Below are positions 15,508 to 24,078 of a stretch of 64,000 nucleotides of DNA, in pieces. Origin of the DNA: Armatimonadota bacterium (GTDB lineage: Bacteria > Armatimonadota > Fimbriimonadia > Fimbriimonadales > Fimbriimonadaceae); contig JAIUNY010000009.1 in the NCBI GenBank assembly GCA_020161505.1, positions 1 to 64,000 on the forward strand, written 5' to 3'. A program made the translations under genes and the position numbers. How positions within the stretch are numbered: position 1 is the stretch's first letter; the number at the start of each line of letters is the position of its first letter. The notes beneath the pieces were generated by a model. It was not told the origin of the DNA and ran no database searches. It saw nothing but the letters and a program-made list of their open reading frames with translations.

Positions 15508-16530
15508 TTAGCCCCACGTTCTTACCAGAAACAGCACGACACCCGACAGGGCGATGGCGACGAGATAGAGAATCCACACCGTCTGACGCTGCGTGAACCC
15601 CTGCCCGAGCAGCGTGTGGTGCACGTGGCGCTTGTCGGGTTGGGTGAGGGGAGTCCGGCTCAGCAGTCGCCTGGTCACGACGAAAAAGGCATCGAAGATA
15701 GGAATCCCGAAAACGAGTAAAGGCACGATGAGGGCGACGGCCGCCGCAGTTTTCATCGCTCCAACGATGCTCAACGCGGCGAGCAAGAACCCGAGCGTTT
15801 GAGCCCCGCCGGTGCCCATAAAGATCTTCGCCGGATGGTAGTTGTAACGCAGGAAGCCGAGACTCGCCCCGGCAATCGCCATCGCCACCAGAGCCACGCG
15901 GGGCTGGCCGCTCAGCGTCGCGATGATCCCGAGCGTGGTCGCGGCGATCGTTGCGATTCCTGAGGCCAGGCCGTCGATCCCGTCAATCGTGTCCATCGTC
16001 TTGCTGACCACGAACAGGTAGATCGCGGTGAGAGGAATGCCCACCCATCCGAACGCCACCCATTGACCGCCCCAACTGAATCCCTGCACCTGAATCCGGC
16101 CGATCGGGTCGAAGGCAAACTGGATCCCGATCCCCAGAATCACCATATAAGCAAGCTGAATCTTGGCGGAATATTGGTAGAGATCATCCAGCGCCCCCGC
16201 GATGACCAGCACGATCCCCGCAACCAGCAGGCCGATCAAATAGGGAGGAAACGGCTTCGTGGGGTACGCAAACGGGAGCACGAGCAAGACGGCGAAGAGA
16301 ATCCCTGCGAAGATGCCGATTCCGCCCCATCGGGGGGTGATCTTCGAGTGGACGCGCCGTTCATCGCGGGTGGGGTCATCGACCGCGCCGAATTTGTGGG
16401 CCAGCTTGATCACCCACGGGGTGACGAGCAGCACGATCAGACAGCTCACCGCCGCTGTAAGCAGGGGAAATCGGAAGCCTGGCAGGAAGTTCTCCCACCC
16501 TCGGGGCATGATCTCGGCGAGGAGGTTCAT
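15508..16530 (-). CDS. polyprenyl-phosphate GlcNAc-1-phosphate transferase (WecA/MraY superfamily)
   Basis: A 340-residue membrane protein with about ten or eleven membrane helices. It shows the WecA-type pattern D-D-P-T-R-D-E-R-R-V-H-S-K-I-T-P-R-W-G-G, D-T-I-D-G-I-D-G-L-A-S-G, I-P-I-F-D-A-F-F-V-V and a C-terminal cytoplasmic loop with P-D-K-R-H-V-H-H-T-L-L-G-Q-G. The H-x-H-H loop is characteristic of the WecA/TagO branch rather than MraY. It would load a sugar phosphate onto undecaprenyl phosphate to start a surface polymer. It overlaps the dCMP deaminase stop by four bases. Confidence 0.9.
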   Translation of the reverse strand: MNLLAEIMPRGWENFLPGFRFPLLTAAVSCLIVLLVTPWVIKLAHKFGAVDDPTRDERRVHSKITPRWGGIGIFAGILFAVLLVLPFAYPTKPFPPYLIGLLVAGIVLVIAGALDDLYQYSAKIQLAYMVILGIGIQFAFDPIGRIQVQGFSWGGQWVAFGWVGIPLTAIYLFVVSKTMDTIDGIDGLASGIATIAATTLGIIATLSGQPRVALVAMAIAGASLGFLRYNYHPAKIFMGTGGAQTLGFLLAALSIVGAMKTAAAVALIVPLLVFGIPIFDAFFVVTRRLLSRTPLTQPDKRHVHHTLLGQGFTQRQTVWILYLVAIALSGVVLFLVRTWG

Positions 16531-17012
16531 TCAACCACCCCGACTGCCTCCAGCTTGCCATCCACGTATCGCAGAAGTTCCATCTCGGCTTCCCGGAAAA
16601 GCTCCAGGGAGAAATCGTCCGGGTAATCCCCTTCATAAATGACGGTGCTGATGCCTGCGTTGATGATCATTTTTGCGCAGGTGTTGCAGGGCAGGCAAGT
16701 CACGTAGATGCTCGATCCCTCGCACGCCACTCCGATCATCGCGGCTTGGAGGAGCGCATTTTGCTCGGCATGGAGCGAGCGGATGCAGTGCCCGGCCCTC
16801 ATGCATCCCCGCGGCCAATCGTGCTTTTCGCCGTCTTCGGGGCAGTGGCTCAGGCCGCGCGGGGCCCCGTTGTAGCCGGTCGCCAGGATGCGGCGGTCTT
16901 TGACGATGACGGCTCCCACTTGTCGCCGCGGGCAGGTCGCCCGGGTCTTCACCAAGTGGGCGATCTGCATGAAATATGCATCCCAACTCGGGCGCGTCAC
17001 CATAGCTGGCAT
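16527..17012 (-). CDS. deoxycytidylate (dCMP) deaminase
   Basis: A protein of about 161 residues of the cytidine/deoxycytidylate deaminase fold. H-A-E-Q-N-A-L carries the zinc-binding His and the catalytic Glu, and P-C-N-T-C-A-K carries the two zinc cysteines. The insertion H-C-P-E-D-G-E-K-H-D-W-P-R-G-C, with extra Cys and His, is typical of ComEB-like dCMP deaminases. It makes dUMP for thymidylate synthesis. ATG 17012 (M-P-A-M-V-T) is chosen, and ATG 17003 is equally possible. No strong ribosome-binding site decides between them. First gene of the leftward operon. Confidence 0.88.
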   Translation of the reverse strand: MPAMVTRPSWDAYFMQIAHLVKTRATCPRRQVGAVIVKDRRILATGYNGAPRGLSHCPEDGEKHDWPRGCMRAGHCIRSLHAEQNALLQAAMIGVACEGSSIYVTCLPCNTCAKMIINAGISTVIYEGDYPDDFSLELFREAEMELLRYVDGKLEAVGVVE

Positions 17013-17172
17013 TATGACGGGTAAGCCCCCCCTCCGTCCCGGACGCTGGGGCAATGCCTGACATTGCACGGATTCTCGGTGGGCGAAAGGAATCGTGACG
17101 AAAAGAAGTATTTTCGCTCACGCCGCTTTGTGCGCAAGATAAGGATGAGGGGATTCATTCCCGGGAGAAAAA

Positions 17173-17796
17173 ATGAAAAGTGGGTTTGTGGTCGCCTGCG
17201 CGGCGATCATGGGTTGCAGTTGGGCTGGCTCATACCAGCCATTACAAGGGCAGGGTATCAAAAACCCGCAAGGGGGCGCTTTCACGAGCGCCATCGGAAC
17301 CGTCGCATACGGAGGCACCATGATGGGCTATGGAGGTACGGTCGAAGACGACCACCTTGTGACCATGTCCGGTGAGATCACCGCCACATGGGTGTGGGTG
17401 CGCGACCGGGTGCCGAATCCCGATCCGGGTGCACTCACCGACGGGAATCCAAATAATGATACCGTCGAGGATCCCTTAGACGTCCCTCCAGAGGAGGTCA
17501 TTGTGGTGCAGTACTGTCGGGTAACTTACATGGGAGCCTACTTTTTGACTGGCTCCGGGCTTGACGATGGTGAGGGAACCTGTTCGAATGGCCTCGGATC
17601 GCCGATTCAATCCGAGTACACACCTTTCTATTATACGGACGCATCAGGCAATCAGATTCTCTGGGGGACGGATTCTCAGGTGAGTCGGAAGGCCACAAGT
17701 CTGAAAAGCAGGCTGGTGGTCAGATCATTGAAGTTGACTGCTCACCTGCCGTTTTTAGCACGATTTGGGAATATGGGCTTGTTGGCGGGAGCGTGA
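17173..17796 (+). CDS. N-terminal part of a secreted protein, probably frameshifted
   Basis: Starts with a signal peptide (MKSGFVVACAAIMGCSWAGS, in which I-M-G-C may be a lipobox) and a ribosome-binding GGGAG. Residues 20-165 look like a secreted beta-rich domain (G-G-T-M-M-G-Y-G-G-T-V, T-A-T-W-V-W-V-R-D-R-V-P). From about position 17670 this frame turns into an unlikely sequence rich in K, R and L and stops at 17796. The -1 frame continues sensibly from there into the next entry. A G-run at 17663-17667 is a likely site of the lost base. No family recognised. Confidence 0.55.
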   Translation: MKSGFVVACAAIMGCSWAGSYQPLQGQGIKNPQGGAFTSAIGTVAYGGTMMGYGGTVEDDHLVTMSGEITATWVWVRDRVPNPDPGALTDGNPNNDTVEDPLDVPPEEVIVVQYCRVTYMGAYFLTGSGLDDGEGTCSNGLGSPIQSEYTPFYYTDASGNQILWGTDSQVSRKATSLKSRLVVRSLKLTAHLPFLARFGNMGLLAGA

Positions 17797-18878
17797 CGTA
17801 CTCGTGCGGAATTGTCACACCTGGAGTTTTGTTGGAAGGGACGACCGACTTCTTCGAACCACGCTCTATTGGAGTGATTGCCGGACAGCAAATGAAAGCG
17901 AGCCTAGGCATTCAAGCGTCGCCAGAGGCAGCCATGATTCTTCAAGTCGCTGGAGATTTTGGGGTGCGTGAAAACAGTCATGTTTGGCTTCTACCTGCAG
18001 ATCTCGATCCTTTCAAGGACTTCCAATATTCCCAGACCAGAGGAGAAAAGGTTAAGTTCGAAAGCTCAGATCTTAATGGATTCGAGGCTAAATTCTACTG
18101 CAACAAAGATGGAAGCGATGTCGTTGAGGTCAGCTTTGATGTCCTGTTGCCTTCTACGCAAGGCGGCGTTCAGGTCATCGGATGTCGATCGGTTTCAAAG
18201 GTATTCAAGGTCTATCGACCAACAGGACGGTTTGATGTTGATACGGGCGAGGTCGGTCATGCGATATTTGACGGCGTCGCAGGATTTGGGTTCCATGGTA
18301 ACTCGGAATCGACGAATGGGCAAGTTTGGCACTCCATTGAAATCACCAAACCTGGCCCTTTCCCTCTGGCTGGGCGAGGATTCTTCTGTCAGTTGATCAC
18401 CGCAAAACGAGAGTTCCGCCGAGACCTTTCTCCAACAGCACCTACCGGAGCTTATCGGATGTGGCGAAATATTCATTTCGGCGAAGAAGCCCTCGATGCT
18501 GGGGCCCCATATCCGTTTGCTTCAGATTGGCAGGTGCCAGATGCAAGTGCTCGTGGTGTGGATTCACCATGGCAGGCGTATTCCCTTGCGATCAATGATT
18601 CGGTTTCTCGGCTGGCATGGCATAGCGAGGCGACGGATACTTTTCGTACATGGCTGATGTACGAGCCGCCGGCAAAGGCTGGTTTCAAGACAGTACCAAT
18701 CCCTTTGGCAAGTTATCAATGGCATTGGTCATGTATATCGACTTGGACTCTTACGAATCCAAGTCCTTCCGTCCGACCAGGTCGTTACGGAAAATTTTCA
18801 AACCCATCGAGTACGTATGATTTTCCGTCATGGAACAAGTTCTCCAAAGGCAGGATCGACTATATACCAATAGGATGA
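17793..18878 (+). CDS. C-terminal part of the same secreted protein
   Basis: A 361-codon frame whose formal start is GTG 17793. The same frame is open upstream back to at least 17670, reading E-V-D-C-S-P-A-V-F-S-T-I-W-E-Y-G-L-V-G-G-S-V-T-Y-S-C. The true protein was therefore probably one polypeptide from 17173 to 18878 (about 568 codons). Beta-rich, no membrane segment, no recognised domain. Base composition is clearly AT-richer than in neighbouring genes, suggesting acquired DNA. The stop TGA overlaps the ATG of the next gene (ATGA), so the two are coupled. Confidence 0.6.
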   Translation: MTYSCGIVTPGVLLEGTTDFFEPRSIGVIAGQQMKASLGIQASPEAAMILQVAGDFGVRENSHVWLLPADLDPFKDFQYSQTRGEKVKFESSDLNGFEAKFYCNKDGSDVVEVSFDVLLPSTQGGVQVIGCRSVSKVFKVYRPTGRFDVDTGEVGHAIFDGVAGFGFHGNSESTNGQVWHSIEITKPGPFPLAGRGFFCQLITAKREFRRDLSPTAPTGAYRMWRNIHFGEEALDAGAPYPFASDWQVPDASARGVDSPWQAYSLAINDSVSRLAWHSEATDTFRTWLMYEPPAKAGFKTVPIPLASYQWHWSCISTWTLTNPSPSVRPGRYGKFSNPSSTYDFPSWNKFSKGRIDYIPIG

Positions 18879-19768
18879 TAGCTAAGATGATTACAACCTT
18901 AATTTTGACAACGATTCTAGTAAGTCTACCGCATAGTGAACACGGGTTTTCCCAAACCGCTGGAGGCACGACTTCATTTCCGCCCAATCCCGTGCAGGAC
19001 GAAAAGCGGGCCAGGCTGAACGCCAAAATCCAGCAAGCCCGTGAACACGAGGAGGCTAAGCGTTGGTCGGAAGCCGAAACTGCCTATCGAGAGGCAATCA
19101 TCATCCGTTCGCAGGAGGGTCTACCCTTCGGGTCGCGCGAAAGTTTTGGTCTTTCCCGCGTACTCAAGGCTCAAGGCAAAATGGTTGCGGCGATGCAAGC
19201 ATGTAAAGCTGCTTTGGCATGGAGTTCCAAAACAGAAAAATGGACGGTCAATGGCGTCTCGCTTTGCCAAGTTACTGCGGAGCTTGCGATTTTGGCCTCG
19301 GAAAACGGGTACCAGGATCTTGCGCTCGAAATGTATTATGCTGGACTTAGTTCGTTTCAGCGACGTGGCACGATTGAGACGGTACCGATCCTTGTCGCTT
19401 TTCAAGCCTCCCCCGGCATGACCCATTGGACATATTCTGTGGATCGTATGAAGGCGGCGTCTCTTGCTCTCCTCATCGCAGATGGTTCCTTTGAATCATC
19501 GGAAAGAGAGAATGCTCTTGACAGGATCATCTCCATTGCTCCGGAATGGTACTGGCCACACGCGTACCGAACCTACGCTCAGGATGATCCGAGCTACCCG
19601 ATGGCCATTTCGCTGTGCAAGAACGATCAAGAGCGCGAATGGCTCCGTCGTAAGATTGACCGCGACGAAGCGATATTCAGGGAGGCGGATGAGATTCGCA
19701 AGAATTGTGCTTTTATCCACGTACGAAACCGCAATCTGCTCCCGGAAGCCGAAGTCGTCGACTGGTGA
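18875..19768 (+). CDS. secreted helical-repeat (TPR-like) protein
   Basis: A protein of about 297 residues. ATG 18875 is chosen because it overlaps the upstream stop as ATGA and begins a signal peptide (MIAKMITTLILTTILVSLP). After the signal there are helical hairpins with TPR-like spacing (A-R-E-H-E-E-A-K-R-W-S-E-A-E-T-A-Y-R-E-A, then G-L-S-R-V-L-K-A-Q-G-K-M-V-A-A-M-Q-A-C-K-A-A-L-A). The last 90 residues are not repeat-like and contain W-Y-W-P-H-A-Y. Together with the preceding gene it forms a two-gene secreted unit of unknown role with atypical base composition. Confidence 0.65.
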   Translation: MIAKMITTLILTTILVSLPHSEHGFSQTAGGTTSFPPNPVQDEKRARLNAKIQQAREHEEAKRWSEAETAYREAIIIRSQEGLPFGSRESFGLSRVLKAQGKMVAAMQACKAALAWSSKTEKWTVNGVSLCQVTAELAILASENGYQDLALEMYYAGLSSFQRRGTIETVPILVAFQASPGMTHWTYSVDRMKAASLALLIADGSFESSERENALDRIISIAPEWYWPHAYRTYAQDDPSYPMAISLCKNDQEREWLRRKIDRDEAIFREADEIRKNCAFIHVRNRNLLPEAEVVDW

Positions 19769-19814
19769 TGCTTCGCAACCCATCCGTCGGGATCGCGTAT
19801 GCTTCTCCCGGCGG

Positions 19815-20579
19815 ATGGAGATCTTTGTGGCTCAGATTTGGAGTGTCCTCCCGTTTCCGCTTTTCTTCTGCGGCTTTCCGATCCTCGTGATCATCCTGAT
19901 CATCTGGACAAGTCAGGCGGAGAAGGCGAAGCTGGAGCGGTTCATGCGCTTTGCCTTGGAGCGCGAGATGACGTTTATGCCCGCGCTCAGCACCGGATTT
20001 GGCCCGAACGTGGGCTTTTTCGGCAATCTCTTCGCCACGGCAACCGCGAGCAGTGCCTTTCTCGCCAAATATGAAGGATTCCAGCCGGTCTCGCGCCTCA
20101 ACGGAGCCACGGTCAAATACATCTTTGAAGGCCAGCTGGGTGGACACGAGTACGAGGCATTTCAGTACCAGTACACCACCAGCAACGGGAAGAGCTCCAC
20201 TACCCACTACTTCCAAATCGCGAGCATCGTGCTGCCGATGTGTGCACCCCATGTCAAGGTGAGCGAGCACGGTTTCCTCGATGGCCTCGGCAAGATTATG
20301 GGGATGCAGGATATCCAGCTCGAAAGCGAGGAGTTCAACAAGCGTTTCCTCGTGCAGGGCCAGGACGAGAAGTTCGTCTTCGATCTGCTGCATCCCGAGA
20401 TGATGGAGATGCTGATGAGGAATCACTCCGTGGATTTTCAGCTCAATGGGAATCGGTTGCTCGTCTACCGAACCGGGCAGATTGATGAGGAGTTCGTGAT
20501 GATGTCGCGGGCGTACCTCTCGGCCTTCTGGGAGAAAGTTCCCGGCTACGTCCGGCAAGATCGGGGGGCGGGGAGTTGA
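19815..20579 (+). CDS. membrane-anchored DUF3137-like protein
   Basis: A 254-residue protein with one N-terminal membrane helix (W-S-V-L-P-F-P-L-F-F-C-G-F-P-I-L-V-I-I-L) and a soluble region. The latter contains T-V-K-Y-I-F-E-G-Q-L-G-G-H-E-Y-E-A-F-Q-Y and Y-F-Q-I-A-S-I-V-L-P, a layout that fits DUF3137. The following gene is lemA, and LemA and DUF3137 proteins are often neighbours, which supports the call. Function is unknown, probably in the envelope. ATG 19815 was chosen because the frame upstream of it is unlike protein. GTG 19827 is an alternative. Confidence 0.6.
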   Translation: MEIFVAQIWSVLPFPLFFCGFPILVIILIIWTSQAEKAKLERFMRFALEREMTFMPALSTGFGPNVGFFGNLFATATASSAFLAKYEGFQPVSRLNGATVKYIFEGQLGGHEYEAFQYQYTTSNGKSSTTHYFQIASIVLPMCAPHVKVSEHGFLDGLGKIMGMQDIQLESEEFNKRFLVQGQDEKFVFDLLHPEMMEMLMRNHSVDFQLNGNRLLVYRTGQIDEEFVMMSRAYLSAFWEKVPGYVRQDRGAGS

Positions 20580-20625
20580 GGGGCGCGCTTATTTCACCTT
20601 GCGGATCGTCTGAGAGAGTGGCCCC

Positions 20626-21177
20626 GTGATTCAACTCGTCTGGTTCTTCGTCATCCTCGCCCTGATCCTGCTGATCTGGGGGATTTCCACCTACAACCGG
20701 GGCATCACCGTTCGGCAGAACATCCGCGAGTGTCGGGCGAATATTGATGTCCAACTCAAGCGGCGGCACGACTTGATCCCGCAGCTCGTCGCCGTGGTGC
20801 GGGGATATGCCCAGCACGAGCAGGAACTCTTCGAATCCATCGCGGAAGCCCGGGCAAAGGCCATGGTTGAGATTGAGAGCGCGCGGCACCAATATGCCTC
20901 CGAAGGGCCGCTGGTGCGGGAGCTCAAACGGATGATCGCTCTGGCCGAGGCGTACCCGCAACTCAAAGCAAACGACCAGTTTCTCGCTCTGCAGAAGGAG
21001 CTTGCGAACACCGAGGATCGCATTGCGGCGGCGCGGCGGTTTTTCAATGCCAATGTTCGGTCGTGGAACACCCTCCGGGCCTCTTTCCCGTCATCCATGA
21101 TCGTGAGTGGGGAAGAGGTGGACTACTTTGAAGTTGATGGCGTCCTCTCCGCTCCCTCGATTGACTTGAGCCGGTGA
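20626..21177 (+). CDS. lemA: LemA-family membrane protein
   Basis: A 183-residue protein with one N-terminal membrane helix (L-V-W-F-F-V-I-L-A-L-I-L-L-I-W) and a four-helix soluble domain. The conserved LemA features are Y-N-R-G-I-T-V-R-Q-N-I, V-Q-L-K-R-R-H-D-L-I-P-Q-L-V, A-L-Q-K-E-L-A-N-T-E-D-R-I-A-A-A-R-R-F-F-N and the late F-P-S-S. The start is GTG 20626. The N-terminus is predicted outside and the helical domain probably inside or peripheral, as for relatives. Role unknown. Paired with the DUF3137-like gene upstream. Confidence 0.9.
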   Translation: MIQLVWFFVILALILLIWGISTYNRGITVRQNIRECRANIDVQLKRRHDLIPQLVAVVRGYAQHEQELFESIAEARAKAMVEIESARHQYASEGPLVRELKRMIALAEAYPQLKANDQFLALQKELANTEDRIAAARRFFNANVRSWNTLRASFPSSMIVSGEEVDYFEVDGVLSAPSIDLSR

Positions 21178-21209
21178 CTTGGGAGCTGTCTTCTCCGTGC
21201 CAAGCCCCT

Positions 21210-21290
21210 GCTCCGGCCCCTGAAGGGAGCCGGGCACTCATAGTCTTTTGCCGAGCGAGGGTGCCCCGATCCCTTCAGGGTCGGGAACAC
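21210..21290. repeat. dispersed palindromic repeat, two copies in inverted orientation
   Basis: The minus-strand copy at 21260-21290 reads GTTCCCGACCCTGAAGGGAT followed by CGGGGCACC. It differs from the copy at 323-354 by one inserted A. A diverged plus-strand copy at 21210-21241 keeps CCCTGAAGGG and GGGCACTCATA. Head-to-head pairs of a palindromic unit between genes are typical of BIME-like structures. The unit lies between lemA and the carbonic anhydrase gene, whose 3' ends face each other. Confidence 0.7.
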
Positions 21291-21320
21291 GAAACATCTC
21301 GGCCGGGATGAATGCATTCC

Positions 21321-22097
21321 TCAGTGATCGGCTTTCGCTGGAGCCGTGCCCTCGTGAACCCTCACGAAGCCCGACTTCGGTGCCGGGGCTTCCCAGAGAT
21401 CGGCGTGACCGGAATCGAGGTCATAGACCCCGCCCAGGAACTGCACATCTCCGGTGAGAGCCATCCGGCGGAGCATCGGCGACTTTTCGTAGCTCGTCAG
21501 AATTGTTCGGTTCACATTCGCCTGGATTGCCCCGTCCAAGACGCTGACTGCGGAATTCTTGGAATGGAGCTCGGTGGCTTCACCAACCGCAGGGAAGATC
21601 GCGTGCAGCAGAGCCGAAAGATTCGCGTGCTCGTCGTTTGCATCGTGCTTGGCTCCCGTCGTATGGTCGTGTCCGGAGGACTTGGCGTAGGCATCGCAGG
21701 CCGCTGCAACCGCGCCACATCGCTCGTGCCCAAGAACCAAAACAAGTCGGGCTCCCAGGTGCTCAGCCGCGTACTCCATGCTGGCCAGCGCGTGGGTGTC
21801 CACGATATTTCCCGCCACCCGGACGACGAACAGATCGCCCAAGCCTTGGTCGAAAATCAACTCCGGCGAGAGCCGGGAGTCGGCGCAGGTCACGACAATC
21901 GTGTGAGGAGTCTGCCCCCCAGCGACAACGCGGCGCGTTTCAGCATCGCGATGCGGCCCTTCGGCCAAGTTCGAGACAAATCGGGCATTTCCTTCCACCA
22001 GGCTGCGAAAAGCGGCCAGCGGCGTGCGCGGCGAGGGACTCGCAGCAGGCTTGGGTTGATCGGCGAAAAGAACAGCGGCAAGAAACGTGGAAACCAT
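21321..22097 (-). CDS. secreted beta-class carbonic anhydrase
   Basis: A 258-residue protein with a short hydrophobic N-terminus (MVSTFLAAVLFA) fitting a signal peptide. The beta-carbonic anhydrase core follows: V-V-T-C-A-D-S-R-L (zinc Cys and the Asp-Arg dyad), F-V-V-R-V-A-G-N-I-V and L-G-H-E-R-C-G-A-V (zinc His and Cys). An insert rich in His, Asp and Lys (about residues 140-165, H-D-H-T-T-G-A-K-H-D) is unusual. It would interconvert CO2 and bicarbonate in the periplasm. An SbtA-type bicarbonate permease gene is 4.5 kb away. Confidence 0.88.
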   Translation of the reverse strand: MVSTFLAAVLFADQPKPAASPSPRTPLAAFRSLVEGNARFVSNLAEGPHRDAETRRVVAGGQTPHTIVVTCADSRLSPELIFDQGLGDLFVVRVAGNIVDTHALASMEYAAEHLGARLVLVLGHERCGAVAAACDAYAKSSGHDHTTGAKHDANDEHANLSALLHAIFPAVGEATELHSKNSAVSVLDGAIQANVNRTILTSYEKSPMLRRMALTGDVQFLGGVYDLDSGHADLWEAPAPKSGFVRVHEGTAPAKADH

Positions 22098-22285
22098 GAT
22101 CTCAGCTCAGAGCAAATGTGCTGATTCAATCATCGGCATCGGAGCACCTTCTGCTTCAATGCGGCAAGACGATTGTGCTCACTTCAACAATTTTTCGGAA
22201 TGTGAGTGATGAAACAACCAGTTCCTACGCAGAATCTTCTAAGCTTTTGCCAACAGGTCGTGCCAAAAGCACGCGAGGGGAATCC

Positions 22286-23980
22286 ATGCCCAACCGACCA
22301 CAAGACCGATATCTGCGCTACGCCGAACTTACGGAGCTCCTGCAATCCTACGCAGCCGAGCATCCGGATCTGATCCAGATTTCTTCGATTGGCCAATCAT
22401 TCGAAGGCCGTGAGATCTGGATGGCCACCGTCACCGATTTCGAAACTGGACCCCCGGAGAACAAGCCCGGATTTTGGATGGATGGAAACATCCATGCCAC
22501 CGAAGTCAGTGCGTCATCCGCGGTGATGAAGGTGCTGGAAGAGGCGGTCACCACCCAGCGAGCCTTGCTCGTGGATCGTGTTCTCTACCTTGTTCCTCGA
22601 CTGAATCCCGATGGAGCCGAGTGGGCGCTGGCCGATAACCCGAAGCACATCCGATCCTCCACCCGGCCCTATCCCTACGACGAAGAGGATCCCTACGGTT
22701 TGGAACGGATGGATATTGATGGCGATGGGCGCATCCTCTCCATGCGTGTCCCGGATCCCAGCGGAGCCTGGAAAATCTCGGAGGTCGAACCGCGGCTGAT
22801 GCAGCGGCGCGAACCAGGCGAAACCGGAGGCCACTACTACCGATTGCTCCCGGAAGGACTCTTCCACAACTTCGATGGCCTCACCATGCGGGGACGCAAA
22901 ATCAAAGAAGGACTCGACCTGAACCGGAATTTCCCCGGTGGTTGGCGCCCTGAGAACGAGCAATACGGTGCAGGCCCTTTTCCCACCAGTGAGCCGGAGG
23001 TTCGGGCTGCCGTCGAGGCGATCACCCAGAGGCCGAACATCTGCGGCGGAATCACCTTCCACACTTTTAGCGGCGTGATTCTTCGGATCCCGGGTCGGTG
23101 CCCGGATGACGAACTTCCCCCCGAGGATGTCTGGACGATGAAGACCCTCGGCAAGAAGGGCACGGAGCTCAGCGGCTACCCCTGCATCAGCGTTTTCCAC
23201 GACTTCAAGTACCACCCCAAGGAGGTCATCACCGGCGTGTTCGACGATTGGCTCTACGACCACCTCGGGATCTACGGCTGGACGGTTGAGATTTGGTCTC
23301 CGCAAAAGCAGGCTGGAATCGAGGACTACAAGCCGATCGACTGGTTCCGCGAGCATCCGTTTGAAGACGATCAAAAGCTCCTTGCCTGGTCGGACGAGAA
23401 GTTGGACGGACAAGGGTATCTGCCCTGGACGAAGTTCGAGCATCCGCAGCTTGGCGAGGTCGAGATCGGTGGATGGGATTCTCAGCTCGCCTTCCGCAAT
23501 CCTCCTCCGAAATTCTTGGAGTCAGAGATTGCCCCCCTCGTTGAATGGGGGCTCTGGATGGCGTCCACTACCCCGTGTCTCAAACTACGCGATGTCCAGA
23601 TTGAGTTCATGGGGGGCAACGCTCGCGTGCGGCTTGCCGTACAGAACGCGGGATATCTGCCGACTTGTGTCACCGAACAAGGGAAAAAGAAGAACGTTGT
23701 GCGCGGCGTGGTTGGCGAAGTGTTCCGGCAAGGAGATGATTCCAGCAGTCAGGGCAGGGAAGAGCCGGAGTGGTTGATCGCGGGCAAAATCCGCCAGATC
23801 GGGCCCCAGCTCAAGGGCTGGTCTCATGTCCCAAGTGCGACGTTTGGATGGGGGCTGGACGCCACCGAAGACCTCCATGTGTTCGAATGGGTGCTTGAAA
23901 CCGGACATGCCTATAAGATCGTCGCTCACCACCCAAGAGCGGGGCGAATTGAGACGGAAGTCGATCTGAGTGCTCAGTAG
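22286..23980 (+). CDS. M14-family zinc carboxypeptidase
   Basis: A protein of about 564 residues starting at ATG 22286, preceded by GAGGGG. The M14 catalytic domain occupies roughly residues 5-370: I-G-Q-S-F-E-G-R-E-I, the zinc pair in N-I-H-A-T-E, L-N-P-D-G-A-E, L-N-R-N-F-P, the third ligand His in G-I-T-F-H-T-F-S-G and the catalytic Glu in T-V-E-I-W-S-P. A C-terminal beta-type domain (residues 400-564) resembles the accessory domains of M14 carboxypeptidases. No signal peptide is visible, which is odd because most relatives are secreted. An upstream extension to 22118 is open but looks non-coding. Confidence 0.87.
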   Translation: MPNRPQDRYLRYAELTELLQSYAAEHPDLIQISSIGQSFEGREIWMATVTDFETGPPENKPGFWMDGNIHATEVSASSAVMKVLEEAVTTQRALLVDRVLYLVPRLNPDGAEWALADNPKHIRSSTRPYPYDEEDPYGLERMDIDGDGRILSMRVPDPSGAWKISEVEPRLMQRREPGETGGHYYRLLPEGLFHNFDGLTMRGRKIKEGLDLNRNFPGGWRPENEQYGAGPFPTSEPEVRAAVEAITQRPNICGGITFHTFSGVILRIPGRCPDDELPPEDVWTMKTLGKKGTELSGYPCISVFHDFKYHPKEVITGVFDDWLYDHLGIYGWTVEIWSPQKQAGIEDYKPIDWFREHPFEDDQKLLAWSDEKLDGQGYLPWTKFEHPQLGEVEIGGWDSQLAFRNPPPKFLESEIAPLVEWGLWMASTTPCLKLRDVQIEFMGGNARVRLAVQNAGYLPTCVTEQGKKKNVVRGVVGEVFRQGDDSSSQGREEPEWLIAGKIRQIGPQLKGWSHVPSATFGWGLDATEDLHVFEWVLETGHAYKIVAHHPRAGRIETEVDLSAQ

Positions 23981-24002
23981 GATTGCCGAAATTTGAACCT
24001 AA

Positions 24003-24038
24003 ATCGCCGGTTTCCCTCAGGAGACCGGCGACTTTTTT
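24003..24038 (+). terminator. intrinsic terminator after the M14 gene
   Basis: Stem TCGCCGGT (24004-24011) with ACCGGCGA (24024-24031), a 12-base loop, then CTTTTTT. It lies 23 bases after the M14 stop and isolates the lacI promoter that follows. Confidence 0.88.
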
Positions 24039-24078
24039 CGGATTTTTTGCGAACAGGGGTCCAGTTTGGCGCGTAGTT

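Noticed and set aside
16527-17069. Longer start for dCMP deaminase at 17069
   Set aside because: The extra N-terminal residues are Arg/Pro-rich and unlike the family, whose conserved region begins at R-P-S-W-D.
17663-17672. Programmed -1 frameshifting at a slippery heptamer
   Set aside because: The sequence at the switch does not fit X-XXY-YYZ in the zero frame, and no convincing downstream pseudoknot was found, so an indel or run-length change is preferred.
22514-23443. 309-codon minus-strand frame within the M14 gene
   Set aside because: Antisense to catalytic motifs of the carboxypeptidase. No domain content.
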